Shown piece after piece: positions 22,741 to 34,061 of a DNA stretch of 64,000 bases; the first letter of the stretch is position 1, and the number at the start of each line of letters is the position of its first letter. The notes below the pieces were generated by a model that searched no databases, had not been told where the DNA came from, and saw nothing but the letters and a program-made list of their open reading frames with translations. The stretch comes from Thereva unica (Eukaryota > Arthropoda > Insecta > Diptera > Therevidae): assembly GCA_949987705.1 (NCBI GenBank), contig OX465281.1:202107112-202171111 (forward strand), given 5' to 3'. A program made the translations under genes and the position numbers.

Positions 22741-24224
22741 AAGAACGTGTAACTTTTAGCTCGGCCACTGAGAAAAGTAGGAACTGGAATTTCTTAAGAA
22801 ACTTCTCCGAACCGGCGAAGCACCGTGTTAGTTAGGTGGTAAATCGTAAGTAAGAGAAAGATTACGGCAGAGAACTACGGCAGAGAACCTTGGTCAGAAA
22901 TGTCAGGGACTTTCGTAGGGATGTTAACGATTAACGTGCATCAATTCAACATTGATTTTATTATTTGGTCAGATGTTTGTGGGGTTCTCTATTCACCTTC
23001 ACAAACGACCCATGAAATGATTGGCATGTTATAATGATATGTGCATTACTAGAGTGCCGTTAACCTTGGAATTTATTACATCGAAACTCTCAATACTAAA
23101 AGCTTCCAATGCTGTATTCATTGAAATTTATATAATACCTTCAGTTAGCCCTTCATAATCACCTAAATATTAATTAATTTTTTTTTATCTTTCTCTATGA
23201 ATTTTGTCACAACTGTCCGTTATTTCCATAGTTACGCATCCATTAATTATTTGGTAGTCATTATCCATCCTATTACAGAATTGCAATGTCCAACATGAGA
23301 TAATGTGCTGGATGTCTCACTTCATGAGATTTAGATTTTAAAATATTTATCGAGTTATCAGCGGTAAAATTGGGTTTCGGGTGCATTAAGCAAATAAAAT
23401 GGTTATTCCACGGTTTTTAATCGTGCAAAATTAATTGATTTAGTTAGAATTTACGTAAATAATGTTGCTCCTAAATTTCCAATTTAAATGCGAACAGTGA
23501 GAGACTCATTGAGTCAACAGATTTTGTGATAGTGGCTTTATTCGTATATATGTAAATCATGGGTTTAACGATGTATTTATTATGAAAAATTATTGTTTTA
23601 TCCTGATAATTAACATACATATGTATATTTAAATTTAATTTGTACGATAAATTTATTGTGGAAATTGGTTGCAATTAATGAGGTAATAACGTTCAAAAAT
23701 ATTTCATAACAATTGAGAATTAAATTGCTAATTCAATACAAACATATAATAAGTGGATGTATTTTTAATTTGATTGAAAAAAGGATACTATTATTATTAT
23801 ATTTATTCGTTGCTGTTCTTTAAGTCGAAAATAGTTTTTATATTTCATTTCAATAATGACCTCATTTTAAGAGATTTGCTTGAAAGACGTCCATTGAAAT
23901 ATAAGAGGGAGACACATCGATATGTCCTCTGTTTTCCAAGTTTTTCTAGTTGATTACAATGTTTTAGACTGGATAAACATACATAAAAGAATCGAACAAT
24001 AAAAACACGGAAAGAGAAAAAACAAGCGAATTTCAAATTTTGAACGAATTGACGGAAAGGTTGCCTCACTTTTTTGTAGATTCAGTAAATATAGATCGCA
24101 AAAGCACTTACTTTTACCATGGATACCGATAGAAATGTAAGCATTTTGCATTACATAAAAATAAATATCCGAACACGGAAAGACGGAGAGACGGAAACCT
24201 GATAGACGGAGCTCGACTCTTCTC
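22741..24224. other. no recognisable feature
   Basis: About 1.5 kb, strongly AT-rich after 23100; no motif or repeat structure that I can support. Confidence 0.4.
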
Positions 24225-24508
24225 TCATTCCCCCTGTATCTTATCTTTAGCAGATCGTTATCGCTAGGAAAGTCTTCTACCTTGTGGAAGAAATCCTACC
24301 TCACACCAATCCATAAGCCATCTGATAAGTACATAGTGGATAACTACAAAGATATTACTATTTTATCATCAATCCCAAAATTATTTGGTAAACTCGTCCA
24401 CTAGATTTCCACTATAATAGACCTACACTTAAATGAACAACAACACCACTTCAGAAAAGGGCGTTCGACCACCTCAAATCACATGGTCCTATTCTCCGAA
24501 CTGCCCTG
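24225..24508 (+). pseudogene. LINE reverse transcriptase fragment
   Basis: One frame reads WKKSYLTPIHKPSDKYIV, then DNYKDITILSSIPKLFGKLV, then HHFRKGRSTTSNHMVLFSEL. These correspond to the P-IHK-GD, NYR-I-IL and Q-GF--GRST motifs at the start of LINE RT domains. An internal stop is present. It ends abruptly at the TATCGATA cluster. Confidence 0.65.
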
Positions 24509-24515
24509 TAGTAGA

Positions 24516-24595
24516 GGTGGATAACTATCGATAGTCGACGCCATCGATAGTCACCGATTTTCACCAAAACATGGATAGACTATCGATAGTTTTGA
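24516..24595. repeat. cluster of TATCGATA/ATCGATAG words
   Basis: AACTATCGATAGT, CCATCGATAGT and GACTATCGATAGT occur within 80 bp. AGAGGTGGATAAC precedes the first, resembling hAT ends of the CAGAGGTGGGCAA type, so this may be a transposon terminus. A similar cluster is at 29128-29186. Confidence 0.5.
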
Positions 24596-24885
24596 CTTAT
24601 TCAATACCAATGACGTTTCATGCTGATGTTTTCGACAACTAAATTATCATAATGTTCACTTTCACGTCAATTTCAAGTCATGTATGTATGCAGAATTAAT
24701 TTTGTTTTTGCTTGGCAGTGACTAGAGTATCTTTATGGGATTTATCTACAGCACAAAAGGGCTGTAATCTTTCTTATTCCGGCTAGCTAATAAAACGAGG
24801 TGAGTACTGCAGTCATACTGCAGTGCTGCTTTAATAAACTCACCCATATTCAACCAATGAACCCAGAACTTTGCTTCATCTATAA

Positions 24886-27527
24886 CACTGTGATAGTTTT
24901 CTAAACTTTTTTTTTGTAGCAGAGCGGAGATCGACCTATTCTAGTCAATTCGTGTGCGCTGAATTCAGTGTTGGTAACCGTTTGAAGAACTTGGCTCAGG
25001 TTTTCCAGATATTTCAAAAGTAAAATCTTAGTCTGGGGACCCTCAATTAAAACATGCATAAAATATCAATTATTTCAAAATTTTATATAGCGAACATCGG
25101 ACGAATTAATTGCATTTTTCAAAATATAACAATTCTTCTAACATTAAAACTACAGAAATGTTTTAAATATCTTAACAAAAAAATTGTATCAGTATTAGTC
25201 GTCATTGGCTTCAGATGATTCTTCTTGAAGGTTCCAGTAAATATCGCCTAACAATGAATCCAACTTTTTTCCACTATACCAATGTTCGAGATCAGCAGTT
25301 ACCTGGTGGAAACGTTCACCGTGTTCGTCAGATTCGCAAGGGGACTGTTCCGCAAACTTATCAGGGTGGCAATGAAGAAAATGTAGTTTTAAAGACATGC
25401 TAACTTTGATGTTATGGAAAGCATCAGGCATGTCTTCAATAAGTACGCGCCAATTTTCTGCTGGATGAATGCCAAGAACATTTTCTATAACTGCTTTAAC
25501 ACAATCCCAAGCGATGCTTTCATTTTGACTAAGAGCATTCTCAAAATCATCGTCTTTCATTAATCGCCTGATATCTGGTCCATTTAGGATTCCTTCTTTT
25601 ATTTTCATCGCAGTTAATCCCGGGAAAACCCGACCTAATTCAGCAAATGCATTTCCATCGGGATTCAAAGCCTTGATGAAGTTTTTCACAATACCGAGTT
25701 TGATGTACAGCGGTGGAAGCAATATTTTATGTATTGGTACGAGTGGGTCTTCGATTACGTTTCCATGAGTCAATCGGTGTTGTCCACGTAACTGCCAATC
25801 ACGTTTCAAATACTGATCATCTTTATAGCGCGTGTCCCACAGACACATAAAACACATATTTTTAGTGTATCCGGTTTGCATTCCTCTCAACAAAGTAGAC
25901 ACCTTTAAGTTAGAGCAAATTTTCCATTCATGGTCGTTATATTTTACCATTTTCATAATTTTCTTCATTGACAAATACGTTTCCTTTGTTGTGCGGCTGA
26001 GTGCAATTGGGACCGGATTTTTAGAATTGTTTACATGAAGAAGAACTGCTTTCAAACTCCTTTTCGATGAATCGATGAACAAACGCCAGTCTTCAGGGTT
26101 GTATTCATTATGCATAGTTGACATCAATCCTCGTACATCGTGACAATAAGCAAACGAATTATTCTCAATTACTGTGAAAAATTTGGTGAATTCACGTTGG
26201 CGGCCACGAGCTGTAAATACATTTGTACCAGGTGATAGTAGTTTTTTCCTTTTCAGATCCTGAGCGAGAATGATCGATTTTCTTTGCGATAACTTTAGTC
26301 TGCGGGTTAAGATATCCAAAGTATCTTGTGTGTACTTAACGTGTTGGCAGGGAGATGTAACATTGGATGGTTCATAAAGTGAGATAAATGATTCGGGAAC
26401 TGATGCGATCTGTTCACTTGGAGCGACTGATTCTCCTGCGATCGATGAACTAGAATTCTTTTGAGGGATGGGAACTGGAATCGATTCTGAGTGCTTCAGT
26501 GGTAGTTGAGCCCATCTTGTGCTTTTCAGTCCAACACTTTGTGATTTTTTTCTATTTATACCATTGAAATAATTGACACACGCGTAACAATCGGGAGGAA
26601 AATGTATGACCGGATAGTCCCAAATCATCGGTACACCAAATGGCATAGAGCTTCTATTATTCTTTTGCCAATTTGTTAATCCTGCAGTACACGATGAGCA
26701 AACAATTGATGGTGCCCAAGGTACGTTACGATGTACCGGTAAATCATTAAAATATACTCAATGTTCGGAGTAAATGAACGCCGGCTTTGCTCTGAGGTAA
26801 AATTTCCACAAATGTAGCAAAAGCAATCAAATTTTTTTACGCAATCACTCATTTCACAATTTGTTCCCAACAAGACTTCTTTTGAAATTCTACGAAATAT
26901 TTTATTCAACTTTGTCTCTTGCTTTTTCTTCTCTATGCCTAAACTGAATTAGAACTGGATGAAGTGAGTACCAGTTCTGCTTCTAGGAGTAAGGATGGTG
27001 GGGATCAAACATTCTCGAATGTTCCGGAAAATTCCGGAAATATTTGATATGTTACCGTAGCTTAGTAGTCCGTAGTTCACCGTAGAAAATTTCGAAATAA
27101 ATTGATAACTTATGCATTATTAGAGTTTCGAATGTTTCGTGAATATCACAAAATATAAATGCATTCATATAAAGGTCACTGTTAATCGAAAAATGAAATG
27201 AAAAAATGGAAAATTATGAAAAAACTGTCATTTATGGACAAAAAATGCTATGGAATTGCAGCGTAAATGACGGAATCATAATAATCATTGTCAGAAAAGC
27301 TTTTCTCTAATGTATTCTTCGAATTATAATCGAGATTCGATGGAATTTTAACGAAAATATTACGATAAATGACGTTCTGAGGGTCCCCAGACTAAGATTT
27401 TACTTTTGAAATATCTGGAAAACCTGAGCCAAGTTCTTCAAACGGTTACCACCACTGAATTCAGCGCACACAAATTGACTAGAATAGGTCGGTCTCCGCT
27501 CTGCTACAAAATTGAACTACCACAGTG
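24886..27527 (-). mobile_element. 2642-bp TIR transposon with CACTG ends
   Basis: The left end starts CACTGTGATAGTT and the right end, inverted, CACTGTGGTAGTT. After 10-20 less similar bases the arms agree almost perfectly for about 120 bp (GTAGCAGAGCGGAGA to GTCTGGGGACCCTC). TAA occurs on both sides (24883-24885 and 27528-27530), a 3-bp duplication. CACTG termini with 3-bp duplications fit the CACTA/EnSpm group; Transib (5-bp) and Chapaev (4-bp) have similar ends but a different duplication. It encodes a protein with catalytic-type Asp/Glu residues. Confidence 0.85.
25195..26852 (-). pseudogene. putative DDE-type transposase, one frameshift
   Basis: The first part, from 26852, begins MSDCVKKFDCFCYICGNF, giving an N-terminal CxxC. 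After a frame change near 26765 in an A/T run the next frame gives VPWAPSIVCSSCTAG, a second CxxC, and runs on without a stop through RSSMPFGVPMIW (26646) to TGA at 25195. Later landmarks are WRLFIDSSKRSLKAVLL, WKICSNLKV, GYTKNMCFMCLWDTR, HKILLPPLYIKLG and ESDEHGERFHQ near the C-terminus. I recall a widespread insect and cnidarian protein family with this layout, usually listed as uncharacterised. The conserved Asp in LFIDSS, a second acidic site and the Glu before GERFHQ could form a DDE triad, but this is inference. Position inside a TIR element supports a transposase role. The single frameshift suggests recent inactivation, or a sequencing error. Confidence 0.75.
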
Positions 27528-27530
27528 TAA

Positions 27531-28059
27531 TTAATAATTTTATAATCTAAATTCAAGAACAAAATTCGCTGCTCGATTAATGCAGTTTAATTGTGGGTCT
27601 TAAATATAAGGTCAACTGGCGACAATCTCTTCTGCAAGTAATAAACTGCGCCGGTAAATAAACACGGTGCTGTGCTGTTTACTGTGCATATTTACTGCAG
27701 CCTGACCCGCCACATCATCTTGCGGGGCTTGGTGATAAAATATGATTGGAGCAACCCATATGCTGAAAATCGTGTCAAAGTTAGGCATATTGTCAATATA
27801 CTTCAGGAACGGAAAAAACCGTCTGCTGTCCGACTGAAGGCTAGAACGTCTTTAGTGACCGGATTTGAACGGGGCTCATAAACTCTCTGATTACCGTTCT
27901 TCGTTTAAGCCAGATCTTTTCGCCTTCCATGCAGAGTTGGCACTCTGTCTCTTCTGACACAGTCCTAGGTTGTGTAGGTGAGATCAGTTATCCCACCAAC
28001 AGCCTAAGGTTAGAATGTATCCCCTAATGAAGCTGGCTCTAATGAGATAGGCAGGATTG
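27531..28059. other. no recognisable feature
   Basis: About 530 bp. A 69-codon frame at 27672-27881 has no motif I know. The segment may continue the antisense LINE to its right in decayed form. Confidence 0.35.
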
Positions 28060-28840
28060 TGTTAAATAAGTTCAAGGAACTTCTGAAGGAGTTCTAGAAA
28101 CTTTCATCTTCTCCAGGTTGAACTCAAGGTTCAGAGAGGTGTAGAGGTTGGAGTTGTATGAACAATCCTGGTTTTTTAGAAGACCCACTCTGTTGAAGGA
28201 GTCTGTGGTGAACAGCTTTTGGAGTCTAGTTGCCTGTGGTAGAGTCTGCAGGCTTTCTGAACGTATCAACTCCTTATTGTAATCTGTTATAGTGAACCTA
28301 TATTCTTCCCTTTGCCCAGCAAGTTGTGTCCTATGGAACAATCGCCTATCTATCCTCTACTATCCTCGACTATCCTCCACATTGTAGCCAGTCTGTCGTT
28401 CCACCAGGGAACTTTACGCGACGACTGGAACGAAGAAACAGTGTTGCTGTCATTGTATGGGAAGATCAGCACCACAGTGTTGCGTTACACCATCGTTAGT
28501 TCACCTACTGAGAGAAGTGGCGAGCAGGTCTGGTTTCGAGGCCACAAGTCCCTGAAAGTTAGACCAGTTGTTTTTTTAGAAACCAGGAAGAGGCGCGTAT
28601 ATGTTGGAGGCCGACAATATATAACCTAAATTGCAAATGGTCCGATAGTGACGCCTCACATAGATACGCCAGTTTTGGATACTGTCAGAGAGTAGCCTGC
28701 TAGTGAGGGTGAGGTGCAGAACCTGCAGCAGTGACAAAGGTGGGTTTGTACTAGTAACAAGAAATTCTAGGAGACACTCACCTCTCTCGCTTACAACGGT
28801 AATCCCCGAAATAGAGGTGGATATTTTCATCACAACCGTT
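28060..28840 (-). pseudogene. R1/LOA-like LINE, endonuclease end and linker, antisense
   Basis: Minus strand from 28800: ERGECLLEFLVTSTN, then after a frame change a region with SRLLSDSIQNWR (end of the endonuclease domain), then a VPWWNDRLA-like segment (about 28405), and from 28341 a linker with EYRFTITDYNKEL, ATRLQKLFTTDS, NRVGLLKNQDCSYNSN and LNLEFNLEK. In this LINE type the linker joins endonuclease to RT. Order and spacing agree; frames change at least twice. The RT part is not recognisable downstream. It may be the same family as the remnant at 8 kb. Confidence 0.65.
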
Positions 28841-29127
28841 GGCGAATTATCGGTTAATGTGGCGACAGAACTCTAACAGTTCTTGAAATTCCAAAAACCC
28901 TATTACATACTACAAAAATATTTAATGCTCGTACCTTGTAAACTCTGTGCTAAGAACAAGCTCGTTTATTTTATTTTAGAGCGCTACTTACTTGGGTTTC
29001 AGGCCCTAGCTTCTAGATGTTCAGAAAGCACGAAAGCAACTTTTTGAGCTGCAATCTATTTTTAGGCCCCCTTTGCCTTGGAGCCCATCTCCGATTTGTA
29101 ACAGAATGCTTCATATGCAACTTTACT

Positions 29128-29186
29128 ATCGATAGTAAAAAAAGCCATCGATAGCGCTCGATAGTAGAAAACCATCGATAGTAGAT
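29128..29186. repeat. second cluster of ATCGATAG words
   Basis: ACTATCGATAGTA, CCATCGATAGCG, CTCGATAGTAG and CCATCGATAGTAG in about 60 bp, directly followed by GGTGGGAGTATTCTGCGTA, which belongs to the foldback family at 31.5-34 kb. Confidence 0.5.
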
Positions 29187-29266
29187 CGGTGGGAGTATTC
29201 TGCGTAGATTGCTGCCTTTCTTATAGAGGATCTGATCCTGGTTCCAAAAATTGTGGGAGTCGGTTA

Positions 29267-29632
29267 AGTAAAAGTAAAAATAAAATATATAGTTTAAAAA
29301 AACCAAAAAATACGCTTTTAATTTAAAATGAACTAAAAAGTAAAAAAAAATTTTTAATGTAAAATTTTTATTGCTCCAGCCAGTATATGGGAACAACCTA
29401 CGTTTCGAAATGTAAAAAAGCGTGGGGCTCCTTACCTATTTCCTTATTTTATTAACATTGGAACTTTTCGTTAGCGCCCCACGCTTTTTTACATTTCGAA
29501 ACGTAGGTTGTTCCCATATACTGGCTGGAGCAATAAAAATTTTACATTAAAATTTTTTTTTTACTTTTTAGTTCATTTTAAATTAAAAGCGTATTTTTTG
29601 GTTTTTTTAAACTATATATTTTATTTTCTACT
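29267..29632. mobile_element. long near-perfect inverted repeat (hairpin element)
   Basis: Arms of about 160 bp (29267-29428 and 29476-29632) are almost perfectly complementary, with a 47-nt spacer. The innermost pair is CGTGGGGC/GCCCCACG. The same short open frame (MFPYTGWSNKNFTL) starts in both arms on opposite strands, a consequence of the symmetry and not evidence of a gene. Transcripts would fold into a long hairpin. Confidence 0.9.
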
Positions 29633-29639
29633 TTTTAGT

Positions 29640-31475
29640 CTATTATATGGCTTCTACCATTTTCTTGTCACCACCATGTGTTGGCCGCTATTTTGAATTT
29701 AGAATTACGCTACGCAGCTAATTGTATTGTAGTTGGCATACCCATCCATTTGATACCCATGTCGGGGGGTCGGCGAACACAATTGCAAAATTCAGCCGTC
29801 ATCCTGGACCCGTCATCTTGATTTTTTTACAAAATAGTCAGATTGCATTGTCATCCAAACTAAACGTGTGTGCAAAATTTCAGCTCAATCGGAAACCGGG
29901 AAGTGGGTCAAATTTAACTTACAAGATTTTATTACATAGTTACAAGTGAAGCTAATAAAAGCGTATTAATTAAAATAAAATTTTAGGGAATTAGACCTTT
30001 GCGACACCAGCAAATCTCTGTGAAGAGCTGCGTATCTAAAAACTTTAACTACTTTTATGTAGTTCTTGCCTTTCAGCCAAATGCCGATTACAATGATTTT
30101 TTAAAATTTAGTTTGCTTGAATGAATTGAAATTGAATGAATAGATAAATGAACTGAAAATTGCAAAAGTAAATTTTTCGTTTTTTTCTCAATTTTCAACA
30201 CCACGCCTAAATATACCAAGGCTGTTATGACCTTGTATTATAATGATCTGAATAGTATTCCACGTACAAAAACCCTTTATTTTCTCCTTCTCTCTCCCAT
30301 TCACGAAATACCCTAAAAGTTACTTAATTTAACTTTTTGGTATACTTTAGCCCGGGCTGAGCTCTATTTTTAAAAAGAGTTTTACTTCATTCTTTTTTTT
30401 TTGTTTATTTACAGTGAAGGTGGTACTAGCTTTAATCCCATAATTATACTTGATGTCCTAAATTAAAAATCGATTTAAGTTGATATTTCGTTATTAAGCA
30501 CAAATTATGTCTCCAAAAATTTTGCTTAATCTCCAAAACGAAATCCTTTTTCATTACACAATCTCCGTGCGAAAATGAAATTTTACATTTAAAAAGCGAC
30601 AAACTTTTATAGAAATAAATAAGAGCCAGGAAATAGTCAATCTAATAATATTGGAGAAAAAAATCAATTTAGTTCATTGTATAGTAGTATTTTCGGGATT
30701 GATTGAACCGAGGAAGATTGATGAGGAGGGAAAGAACTCCTCTATGCGCAAATTATAATTGCCAAAGAAAAGCGCTCATTTTGGTCTTCTAGTAACATTC
30801 CTTTTGTACTTAAAAAAAATATTGTAAGAATAATCAATTATGTAAAAGGATGAATGGTCTTGAAATACGATAATAAATAATAATTTTCGGATAAAACATT
30901 TTCTAACAAGCATTAATATCGTAAACTTTCGTTTAAGATGAGAAAGATTAGAAAATAACTGACAAAAGTTTTTCTATAATAAAAAAAAGAAACTCCTTCA
31001 GAAGTTTATTATTACTAAAGTTAGGTAACTTCCAAATATACGAAAGTTTATTTCAAGGATACGGAATATGAAAGTCTTATCCTTAATATTTTCTGTGTAC
31101 TTAGATGTTTTCGTCTAAATCTGGATTATGCAATGAGATAATAAGGAAACTTGCAAGTAGTATTGTGGATGTTATATAAAAACATACTTCTATTAAACGA
31201 AAGTGTTTTTCTTTTCTTATAAGTAAGGGATTCCAAGTTCAGTCTCCCTCGATAAGCAGGAAATTTGACAACAGAATAAGACAAAGCTGTAACGACCAAT
31301 AAACCTAACAGTTTGTTATTTTTATAGAATTAAGAAGCTAAAATATTGGCCATGTGACCACAACACAGTATATAAAGAGATAAACAACAAAAATATTTCC
31401 CTATTCCCAGCTCTTCACTTAATTACGGAAATAGTACAAATAAAATATAATTCAGTAAATTGTGAAGTAGCAATT
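29640..31475. other. no recognisable gene
   Basis: About 1.8 kb. The 29740-29950 part (ATACCCATGTCGGGGGGTCG, then GCAAAATTTCAGCTCAATCG) resembles a dispersed repeat I vaguely recall from insects, but no second copy is in the window. The rest is very AT-rich. Confidence 0.35.
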
Positions 31476-31952
31476 ATAGTACAGCTCCTAGAGATTTCTT
31501 CTGCAAAAAAAATTGTAGTTTAATGAAATTTGGAATGGTGGGAGTATAGCAATTGGAGAAAAGGTAACCGTTGAGTTCCGGGCCGTACTTCGTGAAAATC
31601 ACGAGAAAATCCGATTGAAAGAATTTTCCGACGCTTTCCCGACTGTAGTTCGGAAAAACGTCGAAATTGGAAAAATGTTAAGAAGACAAAGTTAAAGCTA
31701 TGAAAATTCTCAACAAAAAAAGTTATATAAGCTTTTCCCGGAAAACCTCACGTTTGGTCGGAAAATGGAGGGTAAAGAAAAAAAAATATGGAAAATTATT
31801 TTGTTTTTATATTGTTTTCTTTATGCAGGGTGTCCCACCTCAAGTTACAAAGTGGCGGGCTGTAGATAGGCTTTGGATAGACGAACAAAAAATCATATCG
31901 GAGGGGGGCAGAAATCGTAACGGTTTGGTCACTAGGGCGTTTTGAAATTTTT

Positions 31953-33188
31953 GAAGTGAAAACTTCTTTAGCCGCGTTGGGCACTTTTTGATAGGGGAAA
32001 ATGTTATGGGTTCGCGTCACCGACATGCTCATGACTGGCGCACGCGCTCAATCGATTATAATCAAAAACTTTTTGATTTTGAATAAAAAAATAAATCTGA
32101 CCGCCTACTATTATTCAATTAAGTATCGAAAATGAAAATATAAAACCAGTCATTTTGACTGATGTGTGAAATATCTGTTTTCCAAATTTGTTTGGATCCT
32201 TGATCCTGAAGATGTCTTCAGACGATAAATGCTATCGTAAAAAAGTCAAATGTTCTGCTTTTGTCAGAAATTCGTATGAAAAACGAAGAACCACTTGATG
32301 TTCCGAATTTCAACTTTGTTGTAAGTTATAAAAGACCCGAAGTTCCAGCAGCAGGAGTAGCTATTTATCACAATACTCAAGATACGTCACACTTCATTAC
32401 TTCATACATATATGGACATACATACTAAATTCACTAGAAGCATTGGTGTTAATGTTTCTGATATAGGCGAAATATGCGTTGCTCGTTGCAGTTCCGAGAA
32501 TGGGCATATTAATGGTTGCCGTTTATATTTCGCCTGGAAAATCTATGAGACAGATACAACAATTTTTATTCGAAAATTTGATGATTTATACAAAAGAAGG
32601 TTCTGAAATTCTCGAAAAAAGATTCGGCGAAAAATATGATAATGTACCGATGATTTTAAGTGGAGACTTCAATATTAACTTTGCAGATGATAAAAATCTT
32701 CCATTAATTGAATTTTTATATGCAACACTTAATTTAAATATGTCCAATGATCGGAAACTTAGTACTACGATCGATGCGGTTTTTACGCGATACTTAGATA
32801 AATTTGAATCAAACATTTTCGTTTCTTACTTTAGTTAGCATAACCCGATTGTATCTTTTTTACAATAAGTGCTAATGAAATAGGATGGTCAAAATTGCTA
32901 CAATTATTACATAATTTAAAAAATAATTCTGAGATATCGGTTGAAGATGCAGCAGCATTAAATTTTATAGAAAAAAGTACACTTATTAATGAAGACGCAG
33001 TTACTTGCTTGTGCTACATATTTTAATAAGTTGGTTAATGTCCTAATGAAAATACTGCAATCAAAAAGATTTAGTCCTTTCAAGAAATATAGAATTTTGT
33101 ATTCCTTCAAAAGAATCGAATTTCAACATCTAAGTTCTAAGTTTTCACTTCTATCGGCAGTTCCTATAACTGCCAATTTTTTTTTTTT
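31953..33188 (+). mobile_element. insertion with Helentron-like endonuclease remnant
   Basis: This segment interrupts one arm of the foldback between a T run at 31948-31952 and a longer T run at 33177-33189. It begins GAAGTGAAAACTTCTTTAG, a motif that also follows T runs at 262 and 42436. It carries an endonuclease-like pseudogene (32270-32838). Helentrons (Helitron2-type rolling-circle elements) carry an APE-like endonuclease and favour T-rich targets, which fits; no Rep or helicase part is present. Confidence 0.55.
32270..32838 (+). pseudogene. Helentron-type endonuclease/exonuclease/phosphatase domain
   Basis: Starts around MKNEEPLDVPNFNFVVSYKR and AAGVAIYHN (about 32277-32370), then IGVNVSDIGEICVAR (32440); after a one-base frame change, MLVAVYISPGKS-like residues, LFENLMIYTKEGSEILEKRF, MILSGDFNINFADDK (32650) and STTIDAVFTRYL with FVSYFS at the end. 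GDFN is the conserved phosphodiesterase motif of the APE-like fold. The wording matches what I remember of the C-terminal endonuclease in insect Helentron helicase proteins. The frameshift near 32500, and absence of the Rep and PIF1 helicase parts, mean it is a fragment. A LINE endonuclease is the alternative but is less likely given SDIGEICVA and FVSYFS. Confidence 0.7.
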
Positions 33189-33570
33189 TGATAGAGGTTT
33201 ACATATCACCCTGTATTTTGGTAACCCGATGACCTACTTCCATAAATTAGGTAGCAGTATACGCAGAATACTCCCACCTATCTAAACTATAAAAGCGAAG
33301 GTTCTACACCACCAACTTCCAGAGTTATGAGTCTTGATCTATCTCCAGTTATTTCCGAAGAACTTTGTCAATTTTTCTAATATACTAATGTATATTCGAA
33401 ATAGTTTTTCTGTGAAAAAAATGATATTTTGACTCATAACTCTGGAAGTTGGTGGTGTAGAACCTTCGCTTTTATAGTTTAGATAGGTGGGAGTATTCTC
33501 CGTATACTGCTACCTAATTTATGGAAGTAGGTCATCGGGTTACCAAAATACAGGGTGATATGTAAACCTC
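33189..33570. repeat. inner hairpin of the foldback, 143-bp arms
   Basis: 33189-33332 and 33425-33570 are complementary with very few mismatches around a 92-nt spacer. Arms include ACATATCACCCTGTATTTTG, CCGATGACCTACTTCC and ACCACCAACTTCCAGAGTT. Contains ACAGGGTG motifs resembling TIR starts of other elements in the window (60424, 40437). Confidence 0.9.
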
Positions 33571-34061
33571 TATCAAAAAAATTTCAAAACGCCCTAGTGA
33601 CCAAACCGTTACGATTTCTGCCCCCCTCCCATATGATTTTTTGTTCGTCTATCCAAAGCCTATCTACAGCCCGCCACTTTGTAACTTGAGGTGGGACACC
33701 CTGCATAAAGAAAACAATATAAAAACAAAATAATTTTCCATATTTTTTTTCTTTACCCTCCATTTTCCGACCAAACGTGAGGTTTTCCGGGAAAAGCTTA
33801 TATAACTTTTTTTGTTGAGAATTTTCATAGCTTTAACTTTGTCTTCTTAACATTTTTCCAATTTCGACGTTTTTCCGAGCTACAGTCGGGAAAGCGTCGG
33901 AAAATTCTTTCAATCGGATTTTCTCGTGATTTTCACGAAGTACGGCCCGGAACTCAACGGTTACCTTTTCTCCAATTGCTAAACTCCCACCATTCCAAAT
34001 TTCATTAAACTACAATTTTTTTTGCAGTTTTAGTGATTTTTTTACTCTGGAAACTGTACTA

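Larger units (their letters stand above)
31477..34061. mobile_element. 2.6-kb foldback element split by an insertion
   Basis: Terminal TAGTACAG (31477) and CTGTACTA (34061). The left arm 31477-31952 pairs with 34061-33580, and its continuation 33189-33332 pairs with 33570-33425; the innermost spacer is 92 nt. Without the insertion at 31953-33188 the arms would be about 640 bp. Shared blocks include GGTAACCGTTGAGTTCCGGG, CCCGGAAAACCTCACGTTTG, GGGTGTCCCACCTCAAG and ACTAGGGCGTTTTGAAATTT. A single-arm relative lies at 36785-37483. No transposase. The TTA before the left end and after the right end may be the target duplication. Confidence 0.85.

Noticed and set aside
29013..29696. two protein genes starting with the same residues on opposite strands
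   Set aside because: They are the two arms of one inverted repeat; the shared start is a by-product.
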